Shown piece after piece: positions 34,088 through 36,065 of a DNA stretch of 36,065 nucleotides (position 1 is its first letter; every line of letters starts with the position of its first letter). This DNA comes from Pseudomonas sp. CM27. GTDB taxonomy: Bacteria > Pseudomonadota > Gammaproteobacteria > Pseudomonadales > Pseudomonadaceae. Under the pieces are notes generated by a model that was given only the letters and a program-made list of their open reading frames with translations, did no database searches and was not told the origin of the DNA. The stretch is taken from contig NZ_JABMCN010000018.1 of the NCBI RefSeq assembly GCF_013179515.1, positions 1 through 36,065 of the forward strand. Direction: 5' to 3'. Position numbers and translations under genes: made by a program.

Positions 34088-36065
34088 ATGATCAGCACCG
34101 AACTCAAAGCCACCATCCAGGGCGCCTACTCGCGTTTTCTCGAAGCCAAGAGCCTCAAGCCGCGCTATGGCCAGCGCCTGATGATCGCCGAAGTGGCCAA
34201 AGTGCTCGGCGACATTGCCTGCGACGATGAAGGCCGCCGTGCCGGCGAGCCCGCCGTGGTGGCAGTGGAGGCGGGCACCGGTACCGGCAAGACGGTGGCC
34301 TACAGCCTGGCCGCCATTCCGGCCGCCAAGGCTGCCGGCAAGCGCCTGGTCATCGCCACTGCCACCGTCGCCCTGCAGGAGCAGATCGTCTTCAAGGACC
34401 TGCCCGACCTGATGCGCAACAGCGGGCTCAATTTCAGCTTCGCCCTGGCCAAGGGCCGTGGCCGTTACCTGTGCCTGTCCAAACTCGACATCCTGCTGCA
34501 GGAGGGCCACGCCCAGTCGGCCACCGCGCAGCTGTTCGAGGAAGAAGGCTTCCACATCGAAGTCGACGAGCGCAGCCAGAAGCTATTCAACAGCATGATC
34601 GAGAAGCTCGCCGGCAACCGCTGGGACGGTGACCGTGACAGCTGGCCCGAGGCCCTGGAAGACCAGGACTGGGCACGCCTGACCACCGACCACAGCCAGT
34701 GCACCGGCCGCCACTGCCCGAACTTCCAGCAGTGCGTGTTCTACAAGGCCCGCGAGGGCATGGGCAAGGTCGACGTTATTGTCACCAACCACGACATGGT
34801 CCTGGCCGACCTGGCGCTGGGCGGCGGGGCGGTACTGCCCGACCCGCGCGACACCATGTACGTGTTCGACGAAGGCCATCACCTGCCAGACAAGGCGATC
34901 GGCCATTTCGCTCATTATTCGCGCTTGCGTTCCACTGCCGACTGGCTGGAGCAGACCGCCAAGAACCTCACCAAGCTGCTGGCCCAGCACCCGCTGCCCG
35001 GCGACCTGGGCAAGTACATCGAGCAGGTGCCCGAACTGGCGCGTGAAGTGCGCACCCAGCAGCAGTTCATGTTCACCCTGTGCGAGCAGGTTGCCGACTT
35101 CCGCCCCACCGAGGACACCGAGGGCCGCGAGCGCCCGCGCTACCGCTTCGAGGGTGGCGTGGTGCCGGAGCAGATCCGCGAAGTGGGCATCGAGTTGAAA
35201 AAGGGCTTTGCCCGCCTCAACGACCTGTTCACCCGCCTGGCCGACCTGCTCAAGGAAGGCATGGATGGCGAGGTAAGCATTGGTATCGCCAGCCATCAGG
35301 CCGAGGAATGGTACCCGCTGTTCGGTAGCCTGGTCACCCGTGCCCAGGGCAACTGGGAGCTGTGGACGGCCTTTACCGCCGAAGACCCGGAGGACAGCCC
35401 GCCCATGGCCCGCTGGCTGACCCTGGCCGAAAGCGGTGCGCTGTTCGACATCGAGGTCAACGCCAGCCCTATCCTCGCCGCCGAAATGCTCCGCCGCAGC
35501 TTGTGGAGCGTTGCCCACGGTGCGCTGGTGACGTCGGCGACATTGACCGCGCTGGGCAAGTTCGACAGGTTCCGCATGCGTTCGGGCCTGCCCCGCGATG
35601 CGGTCACCTGCGTGGTGCCCAGCCCGTTCGTGCATGGCGATGCCGGTGTGCTGCGGGTCCCCGACCTGCAGGCCGACCCCCGCGACGCGGCGGCACATAC
35701 TGCGGCGATCATCCGCGAGCTGCCAAATATCGTCGAAGGTGCCCGCGGCGCGCTGGTGCTGTTCTCTTCGCGCAAGCAGATGCAGGAAGTGTTCGACGGC
35801 CTGGACCGTGACTGGCGCAAGCTGGTGCTTATCCAGGGCAACCTGTCCAAGCAGGAAACCCTGAACAAGCACAAGGCGCGGGTAGACGATGGCCAGCACA
35901 GCGTACTGTTCGGCCTGGCCAGCTTTGCCGAGGGTGTCGACCTTCCTGGTGCGTACTGCGAGCATGTGGTGATCGCCAAGATTCCGTTTGCCGTGCCCGA
36001 TGACCCGGTGGAAGCCGCGCTGGCGGAGTGGATCGAGGCCCGTGGTGGCAACCCGTTCATGGAAA
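34088..36065 (+). CDS. dinG: ATP-dependent DNA helicase DinG, 3' truncated by window end
   Basis: 659 residues are present; a full Pseudomonas DinG has a little over 700, so only the end is missing. It is an XPD-like SF2 5'-3' helicase that unwinds R-loops and D-loops and is SOS-induced in E. coli. Walker A AGTGTGKT is followed by the Fe-S domain: Cys in RGRYLCLSK, then C-x4-C-x5-C in QCTGRHCPNFQQC. Motif II reads DEGH in VFDEGHHLPDK, not DEAH. TSATLTALG is motif III-like and the FGLASFAEGVDLPG segment near the end is motif V-like. ATG 34088 begins MISTELKATIQGAYSR. A LexA-type box lies upstream. Confidence 0.95.
   Translation, partial: MISTELKATIQGAYSRFLEAKSLKPRYGQRLMIAEVAKVLGDIACDDEGRRAGEPAVVAVEAGTGTGKTVAYSLAAIPAAKAAGKRLVIATATVALQEQIVFKDLPDLMRNSGLNFSFALAKGRGRYLCLSKLDILLQEGHAQSATAQLFEEEGFHIEVDERSQKLFNSMIEKLAGNRWDGDRDSWPEALEDQDWARLTTDHSQCTGRHCPNFQQCVFYKAREGMGKVDVIVTNHDMVLADLALGGGAVLPDPRDTMYVFDEGHHLPDKAIGHFAHYSRLRSTADWLEQTAKNLTKLLAQHPLPGDLGKYIEQVPELAREVRTQQQFMFTLCEQVADFRPTEDTEGRERPRYRFEGGVVPEQIREVGIELKKGFARLNDLFTRLADLLKEGMDGEVSIGIASHQAEEWYPLFGSLVTRAQGNWELWTAFTAEDPEDSPPMARWLTLAESGALFDIEVNASPILAAEMLRRSLWSVAHGALVTSATLTALGKFDRFRMRSGLPRDAVTCVVPSPFVHGDAGVLRVPDLQADPRDAAAHTAAIIRELPNIVEGARGALVLFSSRKQMQEVFDGLDRDWRKLVLIQGNLSKQETLNKHKARVDDGQHSVLFGLASFAEGVDLPGAYCEHVVIAKIPFAVPDDPVEAALAEWIEARGGNPFME

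Noticed and set aside
34583..35965. 460-codon minus-strand frame opposite dinG
   Set aside because: Antisense shadow of a clear helicase gene. No motifs or ribosome site.
1..36065. Mobile element or genomic island
   Set aside because: No transposase, integrase, tRNA end or sustained composition shift; gene content is typical core Pseudomonas, apart from the local AT-rich leaders.

Overview
The window looks like a chromosomal stretch of a fluorescent pseudomonad of the Pseudomonas putida group. The evidence is high GC with strong GC3 bias, P. putida-type REP palindromes, and gene blocks typical of that genus: bfr/bfd/peroxiredoxin/rnt/pyrC/motY/argG, the nth-rnf block, metG/apbC/dcd, and the Lhr-Core/ligase repair cluster. 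No rRNA, tRNA, CRISPR, insertion sequence or prophage was seen. The assignment comes from recognising protein families and gene order, not from a database search.

Layout. 1-1372: 3' part of a molybdopterin oxidoreductase gene. 1464-3577: iron and peroxide genes (grxD, bfr, bfd, a 2-Cys peroxiredoxin), with a good Fur-box/promoter overlap in front of bfd. 3675-7963: rnt-pyrC (minus) diverging from motY, then argG. motY has a sigma-28-like promoter and argG a tandem ArgR-type operator. 8032-9730: a small membrane protein, an orphan NarL/LuxR-type response regulator after an AT-rich leader, and a PA3496-type small protein. 9835-13113 (minus): rnfA-rnfD-rnfG-rnfE-nth, a contracted Rnf cluster without rnfB and rnfC. 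13201-17740: metG diverging from apbC, a cold-shock gene and dcd. 17837-25155: a proline-rich small protein, then a minus-strand cluster MBL exonuclease - ATP-dependent DNA ligase - M14-type desuccinylase homologue - Lhr-Core helicase - PdeM nuclease. 25263-30496: a lipoprotein penicillin-acylase homologue, and a MocR regulator divergent from an MFS transporter with a perfect inverted repeat between them. 30541-32213 (minus): a tight four-gene operon (methyltransferase-like, ychJ, LEA14-type lipoprotein, His-rich SEC-C mini-protein). 32373-36065: an OmpA-type lipoprotein, a DUF1145 protein, a CopD-like membrane protein and dinG (cut by the window edge) with a LexA-type SOS box.

How it fits together. 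Most genes are conserved housekeeping genes. The more unusual content is: (i) the Rnf cluster, which keeps the flavin-site threonines of RnfD and RnfG but has lost rnfB, rnfC and three of the four cysteines expected to hold the RnfA/RnfE iron-sulfur cluster; (ii) the repair cluster with an embedded M14-type amidohydrolase; and (iii) several unannotated cis-regulatory sites that match the known regulation of their genes (Fur-bfd, sigma-28-motY, ArgR-argG, LexA-dinG, MocR-MFS).
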